A DNA stretch of 13,705 nucleotides from an uncultured Terriglobus sp. (GCA_937871605.1 CALMRM010000281.1:1-13705); one strand, 5' to 3'. Positions 1 to 6,619 are shown, numbered from the stretch's first letter. The notes: generated by a model from the letters alone, not told the origin. A program made the numbers and translations.

Positions 1-617
1 ATGTCGGTCTTGCGCGAGAGCACGGGCAGCCCCACCGCGCGCACCTCCCGCACGGGCGACCCGGCCAGCGTCAGTACAACGTCCAGGTCGTGGATCATCA
101 GGTCCAGCACCACGTCCACGTCCAGCGACCGCGGCGTAAACACGCTCAAGCGGTGAGCTTCAAAGAACATGGGCTGGTTACGCAGCGGCAGCACCGCCGT
201 CACGGCCGGGTTGAAGCGCTCCAGGTGGCCCACCTGCACCACGCGGCCACCCTCCGCGGCGGCCGTCAGAATCTGATCGGCCTCGTCCAGCGTGGCAGCG
301 AGTGGCTTTTCGATCAAAACGTCCACACCGGCCCGCAGCAGGGCGATTGCGGCTTGCGCGTGCGCCACCGTGGGCGTGCAGACGCTGGCCGCGTCCAGCC
401 GCAGGTCCGCAGCCAGTAGCGCCTCCACCGACTCGAACACGGGAATGCCGTACTCACCCGCGACCGCATCGCGCGCCGCAGGACTGGGCTCCACACAGGC
501 AATCAGTTCCACCGCTGCGCTGCCCAGCGTGCGGTACACGCGCAGGTGATTGCGCCCAAAGGCACCCGCACCCACCACGGCCACCCGCAGGGCGCGGTCC
601 TGCCTGGTGCCTGCCAC
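1..617 (-). CDS. Gfo/Idh/MocA-family NAD(P)-dependent oxidoreductase, 3' end beyond window
   Basis: The complement strand reads without a stop from a GTG at 617-615 to the window edge, giving the first 205 residues of a family that is usually about 320-350 long. A Rossmann nucleotide-binding fold is visible: VAVVGAGAFG at residues 12-21 with the GxGxxG glycines at 16, 18 and 21, and the family EKP motif (E103-K104-P105) with its catalytic-type lysine. GHLERFNP at 130-137 and MIHDLD at 174-179 are typical of the subgroup that includes UDP-GlcNAc 3-dehydrogenase (GnnA, which makes the diamino sugar for amide-linked lipid A). That substrate is an inference from motif resemblance only. GTG is the first possible start because the codon just upstream in the same frame is the TAG that ends the 71-residue gene. 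An AG-rich stretch (GAGGACGG) lies about 10 nt upstream. It is probably co-transcribed with that small gene. Confidence 0.9.
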   Translation of the reverse strand, partial: MAGTRQDRALRVAVVGAGAFGRNHLRVYRTLGSAAVELIACVEPSPAARDAVAGEYGIPVFESVEALLAADLRLDAASVCTPTVAHAQAAIALLRAGVDVLIEKPLAATLDEADQILTAAAEGGRVVQVGHLERFNPAVTAVLPLRNQPMFFEAHRLSVFTPRSLDVDVVLDLMIHDLDVVLTLAGSPVREVRAVGLPVLSRKTD

Positions 618-833
618 CTACTTGGTTCCGTCCTCGACAGCCTGGCGGCAGCGGCTGTACAGCTCCAGCAGCTGTGTCACCTGGTCCTCACCCTTGGTGG
701 CGGATGCTGCCGCAAAGCCCGGTGTGCCGCCTCCGCCGCTCTTCACCACGTTGGTGGTGGACGCAATAAACTTCAGCAAATCCAGCGCAATATCCTCAGT
801 GCGGCGCGCGGTGGAACCTGGTGTCGTGTCCAT
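618..833 (-). CDS. small conserved-type hypothetical protein (71 aa)
   Basis: A 71-residue protein of unknown function, beginning MDTTPGSTARRTEDIALDLL. A helix-like N-terminal half (residues 10-27) is followed by a Gly-rich stretch (SGGGG, about 33-37) and a second charged helix (about 47-70, LLELYSRCRQAVED). There is no signal peptide, membrane segment or recognisable enzyme motif. Translation looks real: a strong Shine-Dalgarno GGAGAGGG lies 5 nt before the ATG (plus-strand 839-846). The gene ends in TAG directly abutting, in the same frame, the GTG start of the oxidoreductase, so the two almost certainly share a transcript. From general recollection, small proteins of this style occur beside such oxidoreductases in Acidobacteria; I cannot verify that here. 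The role is unknown. Confidence 0.72.
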   Translation of the reverse strand: MDTTPGSTARRTEDIALDLLKFIASTTNVVKSGGGGTPGFAAASATKGEDQVTQLLELYSRCRQAVEDGTK

Positions 834-927
834 AGAAACCCTCTCCGGTATGGTATCGCGCTGCCGAGGGTCAGCCTGGACGGCCTCCCTGCCGCAGTCA
901 AATGCCCGCTTCTACATGCGATTTTGC

Positions 928-955
928 TGGACAGGCGCCCAGGAGTGGGTAGAAT
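928..955 (+). promoter_or_regulatory. predicted sigma70-type promoter
   Basis: TGGACA at 928-933 (one mismatch to TTGACA), a 16-nt spacer, and TAGAAT at 950-955 (one mismatch to TATAAT). The predicted start of transcription is near 961-963, exactly where the hairpin-rich segment begins. It is by far the best promoter match noticed in the window. It could drive rlpA with a leader of about 400 nt, or a separate small RNA. Confidence 0.55.
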
Positions 956-960
956 CAACC

Positions 961-1285
961 GAGGCCGGAAACGGAGCCCGCCCTTGCCACGGCAAGGCCG
1001 CTGGGTGCCGGACTGGACCGCAGCCGATCGCAGACCCGCTTGGGCGCACGGCTGATCGGGCGGTACGCCCGGGCACATCGTAAGCGCCGCCAAGAGCGCA
1101 ACTCCAAGGAAAGAAGACAACGGAAGAACGGGAGAGTCTAGGGACGCGGTACGTGCCGAAGAACCTTGCCTGCCAGCTTTGGTGCGGGTGGTGGTTGCGG
1201 CGGATGTCCCTGGCACCAGTATGCGGCCTTGCGCGGGTGCGCAGACCAACTCTGCCGGAAGCCTGCGTCTATAGGTCTGTCTTTG
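961..1285 (+). ncRNA. candidate structured RNA or rlpA leader, family unknown
   Basis: Starting at the predicted transcription start, the sequence can fold into several stable elements. CCTTGC (982-987) pairs with GCAAGG (992-997) around a CACG tetraloop. GTGCC (1005-1009) pairs with GGCAC (1072-1076) and encloses two further arms: CAGCCG (1021-1026) with CGGCTG (1049-1054), and GGGCG (1058-1062) with CGCCC (1066-1070) around GTA. Together these make a three-way-junction-like fold. An unpaired purine-rich stretch (about 1105-1137) follows, then CAGACC (1242-1247) with GGTCTG (1274-1279) before TCTTTGT, a weak intrinsic-terminator shape. I tried RNase P, tmRNA, 6S, SRP, cobalamin and c-di-AMP (ydaO) patterns and found none of their invariant boxes. 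The 3' end is a guess, and the fold was built by eye without energy calculation. Confidence 0.35.
1242..1279 (+). terminator. weak terminator-like inverted repeat
   Basis: CAGACC (1242-1247) and GGTCTG (1274-1279) form a 6-bp stem around a 26-nt loop that is followed by TCTTTGT. The U tract is poor and the loop is long, so this may be an attenuator-like element, the end of a small RNA, or chance. Confidence 0.25.
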
Positions 1286-1366
1286 TACAGCAACCACGCT
1301 GAACCCCGTTCGGAGTACCGCTTCGCCCTTCGTTTTCGACATACCGCCCCTGGCTTGCGCCGTGCG

Positions 1367-1924
1367 GTGTGCACAACCCTCCCCCAGCACTCCATCCGTG
1401 TCCGCGCAGCTCTTCGGCTGATCTCCCAACGCCCGCAGTTGCGGCTGTTAGCAGCTCTTGCCGTGGCTTCTGCTATGGCCGTCACCGCCATCGGCACGGT
1501 AGAAGGCTCCGGCTGGCTGCTGCGACAGGCAGAACTGCACACGTCCGTGGCACCGCTGGCCCCAGCGCCCGCGCCACCCGCACCCCCGAAGCTTGCGACC
1601 CAAACCCACCACCTGCTGCACAATCTGCACCCGCTGGCCGGGCTTGCCTCGTGGTACGGGGCCATGTGGAACGGCCGCACCACCGCGTCGGGTGAGATCT
1701 ATGACGGCTCGCTGCTGACCGCCGCTCACCGCAGCCTGCCGTTGGGCACGCTGGTCCGCGTGACCAATCTCCACTCCATGCACTCTGTCATCGTCCGCAT
1801 CAACGACCGGGGCGCCTTTGCTCCGGGCCGCATCATCGATCTTTCGTCCGCGGCGGCCCAGGAACTCGGCATGCTGGAGCAAGGGTTGGCACAGGTCAAG
1901 CTGGAAGTGCTGCGCAAGCAGTAG
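1367..1924 (+). CDS. rlpA: RlpA-like septal ring lytic transglycosylase (DPBB domain)
   Basis: Periplasmic or lipid-anchored enzyme that cleaves naked glycan strands at the septum. From the chosen GTG start (185 aa), one hydrophobic signal or anchor segment covers about residues 26-46, then comes an Ala/Pro-rich linker (about 62-74), then one double-psi beta-barrel domain (about 92-183). The domain carries the family signatures GLASWYG (92-98), TAAHRSLPLGT (118-128), VRINDRG (143-149) and RIIDLS (155-160). E110 and D147 sit 37 residues apart, the same spacing as the catalytic pair E120/D157 of Pseudomonas RlpA. The usual NDRGPF is NDRGAF here. There is no C-terminal SPOR domain. The start is uncertain: GTG 1367 and TTG 1439 both lack a clear ribosome-binding site, and the frame is open back to TTG 1166. 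ruvX starts 21 nt downstream, so the two probably share a transcript. Confidence 0.85.
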   Translation: MCTTLPQHSIRVRAALRLISQRPQLRLLAALAVASAMAVTAIGTVEGSGWLLRQAELHTSVAPLAPAPAPPAPPKLATQTHHLLHNLHPLAGLASWYGAMWNGRTTASGEIYDGSLLTAAHRSLPLGTLVRVTNLHSMHSVIVRINDRGAFAPGRIIDLSSAAAQELGMLEQGLAQVKLEVLRKQ

Positions 1925-1945
1925 CCAAGCAGGAACGGACTGCAG

Positions 1946-2401
1946 ATGCCAGGGGAACCACGTGTGCTGGGGCTTGATGTTGGGACGCGCCGGATCGGCA
2001 TCGCCATCAGCGGTCCCCTTGGCATGCCCGCGCAACCCCTGCTGACGCTGGGCAACAGCCAGCCCCGGCACACCTTGAAGGATCTGGGACGGCTCATCCG
2101 CAAGCACGGCATCACGGCGATCGTCGCGGGCCATCCGGTGCACATGTCCGGCGCGCCGTCGCCGGAGGCCGCCAAGGTGCAGGCCTTTGCCGCCACCCTG
2201 CGCGAGACGTTTGCACTGCCCGTCCACCTGCAGGACGAGCGGCTATCCAGCGCCGCAGCCGAGGAGTTGATGGACCGCCTAGGACTGCCGCGCGGGCCGC
2301 AGCGCAAGGCACGGCTCGACCAGTACGCCGCTGTCGTCATCCTGCAGGACTGGCTGGATGCACAGGAGCGGAGGGCGGCGCTGGCTGGCATCGCACCCTA
2401 G
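1946..2401 (+). CDS. ruvX: RuvX/YqgF putative Holliday junction resolvase or rRNA-processing nuclease
   Basis: A 151-residue cytoplasmic protein of the RNase H-like YqgF family, which acts on Holliday junctions in vitro and in 16S rRNA 5' maturation in E. coli. Family motifs are present: GLDVGTRRIG at 9-18 with the metal-binding D11, the strand AIVAGHP at 58-64 (normally VVGLP), LQDERLSS at 95-102 with D97/E98, and LDQYAA at 124-129 with D125. The length matches the family. The ATG is preceded by AGGA about 12 nt upstream. It starts 21 nt after rlpA and ends 86 nt before greA, so a shared transcript with rlpA is likely. Confidence 0.95.
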   Translation: MPGEPRVLGLDVGTRRIGIAISGPLGMPAQPLLTLGNSQPRHTLKDLGRLIRKHGITAIVAGHPVHMSGAPSPEAAKVQAFAATLRETFALPVHLQDERLSSAAAEELMDRLGLPRGPQRKARLDQYAAVVILQDWLDAQERRAALAGIAP

Positions 2402-2487
2402 CCGCCCAGACCGCTATACTAACGGATGTCGCGGGCCGCCCTCCCAGCTTCGCAAGCGCATCGCATCCTCCGAAACGGACTCAACAC

Positions 2488-2955
2488 ATGCTGGACATCA
2501 CCAAAAAGCTGGAAGAACAGATTCGCGCGCTCGAATATGAGTTGACGAACGAATTGCCCGCCGAGATCAAACGCGCCGTCGCCCTGGGCGACCTGAGCGA
2601 AAACGCCGAGTACCACTCCGCCAAGCAGCGGCAGGAGTTTGTGAACGCGCACCTGGGCCAGCTCAAGCGCCGGATGGCTGAGTTGTCGCTGGTCAACCTG
2701 GCCAACATTCCTCATGACCGCGTCGGCTTCGGCTCCACTATTGTGGTATTCGATCAGGGCAAGGGCGAAGAGCTGACCTACAAGCTGGTCACCAGCGAGG
2801 AGAGTGACGTGACCAAGGGCCTGATCAGCACCACCAGCCCCATTGGCCGCGCCCTGGTGGGCAAAAAGGTGGGCGATGAAACCACAGTCGTCACGCCCAA
2901 TGGGAAGCGCGCTCTGGAAATCCTCAAGGTAACGACAATCCACGACGAGGCGTAG
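2488..2955 (+). CDS. greA: transcription elongation factor GreA
   Basis: A 155-residue transcript-cleavage factor that enters the RNA polymerase secondary channel and rescues backtracked complexes. The N-terminal antiparallel coiled coil (about 1-75) carries the tip GDLSENAEYHSAK (34-46), with the acidic pair D35 and E38 corresponding to E. coli D41 and E44. The C-terminal FKBP-like domain (about 80-150) contains SPIGRALVGKKVGDE, a family signature. The length agrees with E. coli GreA (158). The ribosome-binding site is weak. A TATACT hexamer at 2415-2420 could be the -10 of an own promoter, but no good -35 is visible. The gene ends facing dps, with an inverted repeat between them. Confidence 0.97.
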   Translation: MLDITKKLEEQIRALEYELTNELPAEIKRAVALGDLSENAEYHSAKQRQEFVNAHLGQLKRRMAELSLVNLANIPHDRVGFGSTIVVFDQGKGEELTYKLVTSEESDVTKGLISTTSPIGRALVGKKVGDETTVVTPNGKRALEILKVTTIHDEA

Positions 2956-2972
2956 CGCCGGCGACCAGACAA

Positions 2973-3070
2973 AAGCAAAACGCGAAGTTCGCCAAGGTTT
3001 CGCGAAGGACGCGATGTAATACCTTAGCGTCCTTCGCGTGCACTTCCTTGGCGCACTTCGCGTTCTGCTT
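2973..3070. repeat. long imperfect inverted repeat between convergent greA and dps
   Basis: The left arm (2973-3012) and right arm (3027-3070) are near-complementary around a 14-nt AT-rich loop (3013-3026). The innermost 12 bp are perfect (CGCGAAGGACGC at 3001-3012 with GCGTCCTTCGCG at 3027-3038). The outer part matches with a few mismatches and a 4-nt length difference. Sitting between two gene ends, it could act as a bidirectional terminator. The CGCGAAG...CGCCAAGG wording resembles intergenic repeats I associate with acidobacterial genomes; only one copy is in this window. Confidence 0.7.
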
Positions 3071-3080
3071 GTTCTAAGAA

Positions 3081-3617
3081 CTACTGGACGTTGCCAGCTT
3101 CCATGTGGCTTTCCAGGAAGTACAACTCTTCTTCCGCATCCACGATCAACTGGTTGAAAAAATCCGCCGAGGGCTTGTCGCCCAGGTCGTCGATCTTTGA
3201 CGACACTTCACGCATCAGGCCGCAGTACTTGCCCAGCGAGTCGGCCAGCGCCGTCAGGTGTTCCGTGCCGTTGACCGCCTCAATATTGTAGGAGGGAATG
3301 CTGCTGGTTGCAGCGGACTGCCGTACCGTACCGTTGGCTACGCCACCCAGCTGTGTGATGCGCTCGGCAATCGGGTCAATTTGTTTGAAAATCACCTTAG
3401 CCACTGTGTCAAACACCAGGTGCAGCTGGTAGAAGTTCAGGCCCTTCACGTTCCAATGTGCAAATTTCGCCTGCGAGTAGGTGTCCAGCGACGCGGCGAG
3501 GGTCTTGTTCATCTCCTCGGCCACCTGCTTCTTCACGTCATCGGGCAGCGCAACGCGGTTCTTGTACATGCGGTGCGAAATCTTCGCGCCGTCTTTTACT
3601 TCAATCTCTTTCGCCAT
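3081..3617 (-). CDS. dps: Dps-family DNA-binding ferritin-like protein
   Basis: A 178-residue starvation/oxidative-stress protein that oxidises and stores iron in a 12-subunit shell and usually binds DNA. The ferroxidase ligands are all present with exact E. coli spacing: H54, H66, D70, D81 and E85 (E. coli H51, H63, D67, D78, E82). The surrounding motif FAHWNVKGLNFYQLH (52-66) is diagnostic. The N-terminal tail (1-30) is rich in Lys and Arg, which fits DNA binding. The ATG has GAGG three nt upstream. It follows the peptidase gene on the same strand after a ~190-nt gap with a terminator-like hairpin, so it is probably transcribed separately; no clear promoter was picked out. Confidence 0.96.
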   Translation of the reverse strand: MAKEIEVKDGAKISHRMYKNRVALPDDVKKQVAEEMNKTLAASLDTYSQAKFAHWNVKGLNFYQLHLVFDTVAKVIFKQIDPIAERITQLGGVANGTVRQSAATSSIPSYNIEAVNGTEHLTALADSLGKYCGLMREVSSKIDDLGDKPSADFFNQLIVDAEEELYFLESHMEAGNVQ

Positions 3618-3772
3618 AATCCTCTATGCCTTTCCCAGTGTCAGATGCACGTTTCGGGCAAAGGAGTTCACCCCCATCGCGGCCATGCGCCATGGTGAGC
3701 CTGCGCCAAGTGCTGCCGCTCCCATGGCACCGCATAGAAGAAAATGCATCCGGCTGCACAAACAGCAACGGA

Positions 3773-3788
3773 AGGGCATCGCTGCCCT
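3773..3788 (-). terminator. hairpin after the S53 peptidase gene
   Basis: Read on the minus strand, AGGGCA and TGCCCT form a perfect 6-bp stem capped by a GCGA (GNRA-type) tetraloop, about 20 nt after the peptidase stop codon. The sequence after it is only moderately T-rich, so termination strength is uncertain. Confidence 0.45.
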
Positions 3789-3808
3789 CCCGGTGTGCCG
3801 TGCCCGTC

Positions 3809-6316
3809 TTATTGCAGGGTGAGCGTTACGTCATCCAGCACAAACGACGTGGCGCGGCTGTTGTTTTCGCTCCCCGTAAACTTCAGCACCACCGTTTTGC
3901 CAATGTAACTGGCCAGGTTGAACGTGTGCTGCTGATACCCGGTTGCCGCGTTCAGGTTGCTAAAGCTCCCCAGCGTGCTCAGCAGCGTGCCGCCTGTGCT
4001 GTACACCTGCACGTTCAGCACGTCGTTTGCGGCAGTCTTGGTCGTCTCCGCCGTGTCGATGTGCAGGTAGAAGCTGAGCGTCGCCGTGGTTCTGCCGGCG
4101 GGCAACGTCACCGTCTGCGAGGCAGTATCGGTGTGCGTCTGTCCATAGCCGTCCAGCCAGGCAAAGTAGCTGCCCGCGTGGGCCGTCTCGCCAGAGCAGC
4201 CGCTATTGCTGCACAGCACGCCAGAGGTCAGCGTCCACGGTGCTGCGTTCGCGCCATTCTCAAACCCAGGATTGCTCACCACCTGCACCGGGGTGGTGCT
4301 GGCCGTGGTCACAGTCAGCGACACAGTGACTGTATGCGTGGTGCTGCCGGAGGTGCCGGTGACCGTGATGGGGTACGTCCCCGCCGCCGCGGTGCTGGCC
4401 GCCGTCAGCGTCAGGGTGCTGGTGGAGGTCGTGCTGGCCGGGCTAAAACTGGCGGTCACGCCTGTGGGCAGGCCGGTGGCTGTCAGCGCCACCGCGCTGG
4501 TGAAGCCGCCGGTCGGCGTCACCGTAACCGTGCTGGTGCCAGACGCACCCGCCGCCACCGACAGCGACGCAGGCGATGCTGACAGGCTATAGCCCGGCGT
4601 CGTGGTGCTTGCACCGGCCAGGTTGTTGATCAGCGCCGCGCCAATCGGGCTGCCCCACCCCGTCACCAGGTCGTACCCGCTGACGGCGTTAAAACCGTTG
4701 CCCGAACCGGCGCTGGGCTTGTTGTTACCGCTGGTGATGTCGTGGAACAGCGACGTGTAGCTCGAGCCCGTGCCCAGCGTGTACAGCTTGGGGTTGAAGA
4801 AGCCTACCGTGCTGGTACCGTTCGCTGCCGCCTGCTGGTTCGCCAGGGCAATCAGGCCCGCCCAGCGCGGCGTGGCATAGCTGGTGCCGCCATAGCCCGA
4901 GGAGAACTTCCCGTTGATGACGGTGGTGTTGTCGAAGTTGGCCTCCGCCGCCACATCCGGCGCGTTGCGCAGCGTGGTGGACCCGCCGTTCGACGAGTTG
5001 ATGACGCCGCTCGCCTGCTGGTACGTGGGGATGGCCGTGCCGCTCACATACCCGCCGCCGCTATCCGGCCAACCCGTCTCACCCGTCCACGCACCACCCG
5101 CCGAGGCAGTGGTCAGATCCGTGCCGCCCACCTGCGTAATGTTCGCGCTCACCGACGGCGGCGCATAGGTCGAGCTGTTGAACTGGCCGGAGTCACCTGT
5201 CGCGTTCAGATAGGTAATGCCCTGCGCCTGAAACTGCTTAAAGATCGGCTCAGACGCGGAGCCAAAGTCGCCGCCACCCCACGAGCTGCTGATGACCTTG
5301 GCCGTGTTATCCGTCGCCATCTGGTTCAACACGTCGGTAGAGCTGGCGCCCTCGTAAAACAGCACCTGCGTCAGCCCCGGCGCCATGCCGATCACATTCA
5401 CAATGTCCAGGATCTGTTCGCCGTCGTCGCAGGTGTTGGGATCTTCCTGGCCGCTGCTGGTAAAGCCAAAGCACGCGCCGCTGTACCCCTTCACCAGCAC
5501 GTTCTTCACGGGCACGCTGTAACTCTTGCCGATGTTCGTGTAGTAGGTCTGGATGTCAGCCGTGATGTAGCCGTCATACGAAAAGATGGCGACCGTCTGG
5601 CCGGTGCCGGTCAGCGAGCCGCTGCCGTAGTAGGCGGCGCGCATGTCGCTGGGCGTGTACGTATTGCCCGGGCCAGAGCCGGAGATGTGGGCAATCGCAT
5701 TATCTGACTGCGTCGTATTGCGCGCGTCCACAGTGGTCGAGCCCTTGTGATAGTGCGCAATCTTGGGCGTGGCGTTGTCCAGGCCACCGATGCTCAGCAG
5801 TGGCACCGGCGAGTCCACCACCGGCTCGCGGTCCGGCGCGTAAAACACCCGTCCGTTCGTCCTGCCCGCAGCCGTGTCCTGAAAGTTGTGAATCTGCACG
5901 CCAAAGGCGCGGTTCACGGTACCCACGGAGCCTTCCACGTCAATGAGGCGGCGGTTGGCCGTGGTGCCCGTAACAGTGAGCCCCTTCGCCCGAGCCCACG
6001 CCACCACCGCATCGTAGTCCGCCTCTGTGGGGGCAAACTGCGCCGCAAACTCGTCCGGCGAAAGATAGTGCCGATACTGCGGGCTGGCCGGGTCGTTGAT
6101 CTTCGCCAGCAGCGCATCCAGCGCAGCTTCATTGCGCAGCGGCAGGCTCAGGACCAGCTGCAGCACCTGGCCGGTCGCCGCAGGCTGCAGCGCGGCGGCA
6201 TGCCCATTGCGCACCGGCTCTGCCAGGCTGCCGCTAAGGGTGCTTTGCGCGTGGACAGCTGGAACCGCAAGCGTGGCGGCAAGGGCAAGAAGAGAGGAAT
6301 GACGAATGCGCGACAT
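3809..6316 (-). CDS. secreted S53 (sedolisin/kumamolisin-type) peptidase with C-terminal Ig-like and jelly-roll modules
   Basis: An 835-residue exported serine-carboxyl peptidase, a family mostly active at acid pH. In order: a signal peptide (1-23, ending VHAQ); a pro-kumamolisin activation domain (about 35-185, with SPQYRHYLSPDEF at 78-90); the catalytic domain (about 215-568); an Ig-like beta-sandwich rich in Ser/Thr (about 575-672); and a C-terminal jelly-roll or CBM-like module (about 678-835, starting NPGFENG). Catalytic residues are E300 and D304 (GEQILD), oxyanion D375 (TGDSG) and S479 in GGTSYATP. The calcium-site motifs FHDIT (524-528) and GYDLVTGWG (547-555) are present. C282/C296 and C702/C707 could form disulfides. 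ATG 6316 was chosen because it begins the signal peptide and has GGAG 5 nt upstream; the frame is open to 6439, but that part is unlike a leader. Likely role: extracellular protein degradation. Confidence 0.94.
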   Translation of the reverse strand: MSRIRHSSLLALAATLAVPAVHAQSTLSGSLAEPVRNGHAAALQPAATGQVLQLVLSLPLRNEAALDALLAKINDPASPQYRHYLSPDEFAAQFAPTEADYDAVVAWARAKGLTVTGTTANRRLIDVEGSVGTVNRAFGVQIHNFQDTAAGRTNGRVFYAPDREPVVDSPVPLLSIGGLDNATPKIAHYHKGSTTVDARNTTQSDNAIAHISGSGPGNTYTPSDMRAAYYGSGSLTGTGQTVAIFSYDGYITADIQTYYTNIGKSYSVPVKNVLVKGYSGACFGFTSSGQEDPNTCDDGEQILDIVNVIGMAPGLTQVLFYEGASSTDVLNQMATDNTAKVISSSWGGGDFGSASEPIFKQFQAQGITYLNATGDSGQFNSSTYAPPSVSANITQVGGTDLTTASAGGAWTGETGWPDSGGGYVSGTAIPTYQQASGVINSSNGGSTTLRNAPDVAAEANFDNTTVINGKFSSGYGGTSYATPRWAGLIALANQQAAANGTSTVGFFNPKLYTLGTGSSYTSLFHDITSGNNKPSAGSGNGFNAVSGYDLVTGWGSPIGAALINNLAGASTTTPGYSLSASPASLSVAAGASGTSTVTVTPTGGFTSAVALTATGLPTGVTASFSPASTTSTSTLTLTAASTAAAGTYPITVTGTSGSTTHTVTVSLTVTTASTTPVQVVSNPGFENGANAAPWTLTSGVLCSNSGCSGETAHAGSYFAWLDGYGQTHTDTASQTVTLPAGRTTATLSFYLHIDTAETTKTAANDVLNVQVYSTGGTLLSTLGSFSNLNAATGYQQHTFNLASYIGKTVVLKFTGSENNSRATSFVLDDVTLTLQ

Positions 6317-6617
6317 GCTGGCTCCAAACAAGGGTGGAATCGCTTCAACGACGGACCGCCGATGGCATACCGCATCGACTGGTACGGGTGGCAGGCAGGA
6401 GAAGTGGAAGTGCAGCTGTGCAGGAGGACCGCGGTGCACCAGGCCTTGAACCGCGCCCAGTGCTACAGGCCGCTAGTCTAGCGCAGCTCCCTTGCAGCAG
6501 CATGCGCAATCTTAGTCCTCCCGTGAAAAGTTCTTGCCTTCCTTCCCAAACGGGTTCAGCGCCGCCAGCTTGCAGCGGCCACGGTCAGGCAGGTAGGGCA
6601 GTATCATCGTCCTGTCC
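6317..6617. other. intergenic region between divergent peptidase and restriction-modification genes
   Basis: 301 nt. It holds the peptidase ribosome-binding site, a TATCAT -10-like hexamer (6602-6607) eleven nt before the restriction-modification ATG with no recognisable -35, a small GCCGC/GCGGC inverted repeat near 6561-6579, and a possible 35-codon minus-strand ORF (6512-6619, reported separately). No strong promoter was identified in either direction. Confidence 0.5.
6322..6325 (-). promoter_or_regulatory. ribosome-binding site that fixes the peptidase start
   Basis: GGAG on the minus strand, 5 nt before the ATG at 6316-6314. It supports this start over the upstream in-frame codon at 6439, which would put 41 unrelated residues ahead of the signal peptide. 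Confidence 0.6.
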
Positions 6618-6619
6618 AT
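6512..6619 (-). CDS. possible 35-aa small ORF overlapping the restriction-modification gene start
   Basis: A minus-strand ATG (6619-6617) preceded by GGAGAGG three nt upstream opens a 35-codon frame that starts MDRTMILPYLPDRGR and ends FSRED-TAA at 6512. Third codon positions are mostly G or C, as in the neighbouring genes, and the residue mix looks protein-like. It may be a real small protein, the surviving tail of an older gene, or chance. I recognise no family. Its start overlaps the ATG of the divergent gene because CATG is palindromic. Confidence 0.25.
   Translation of the reverse strand: MDRTMILPYLPDRGRCKLAALNPFGKEGKNFSRED

Larger units (their letters stand above)
834..1366. other. 533-nt non-coding stretch between divergent genes
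   Basis: No convincing gene was found. The rlpA frame is open back to a TTG at 1166, but the encoded residues are Cys-, Gly- and Arg-rich, have no family similarity and show no GC-rich third-position bias, so I treat them as untranslated. The stretch holds the ribosome-binding site of the leftward 71-residue gene, a rightward promoter at 928-955, a hairpin-rich segment (about 960-1100), a purine-rich run (about 1105-1137) and a terminator-like inverted repeat at 1242-1279. Confidence 0.6.

Noticed and set aside
961..1285. RNase P, tmRNA, 6S, SRP, cobalamin or c-di-AMP (ydaO) RNA
   Set aside because: The size would suit RNase P, but the invariant boxes of these families (for example GGAAAGTCC and ACAGAA of RNase P, the B12 box, the GCTAACCTCG box of ydaO) are absent on both strands.
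1166..1366. N-terminal extension of RlpA from TTG 1166
   Set aside because: The encoded residues are Cys-, Gly- and Arg-rich, precede the signal segment, lack GC-rich third positions and resemble no RlpA N-terminus.
1448..2227. 259-codon minus-strand ORF opposite rlpA and ruvX
   Set aside because: The sense-strand genes carry full family motifs, while the antisense product is Arg/Gly/His-rich and featureless.
3626..4582. 318-codon plus-strand ORF opposite the peptidase
   Set aside because: It has an Arg/His/Gln-rich low-complexity translation typical of antisense frames, with no ribosome-binding site or motif.
6317..6439. 41-residue extension of the S53 peptidase
   Set aside because: It would bury the signal peptide, and ATG 6316 has its own GGAG ribosome-binding site.
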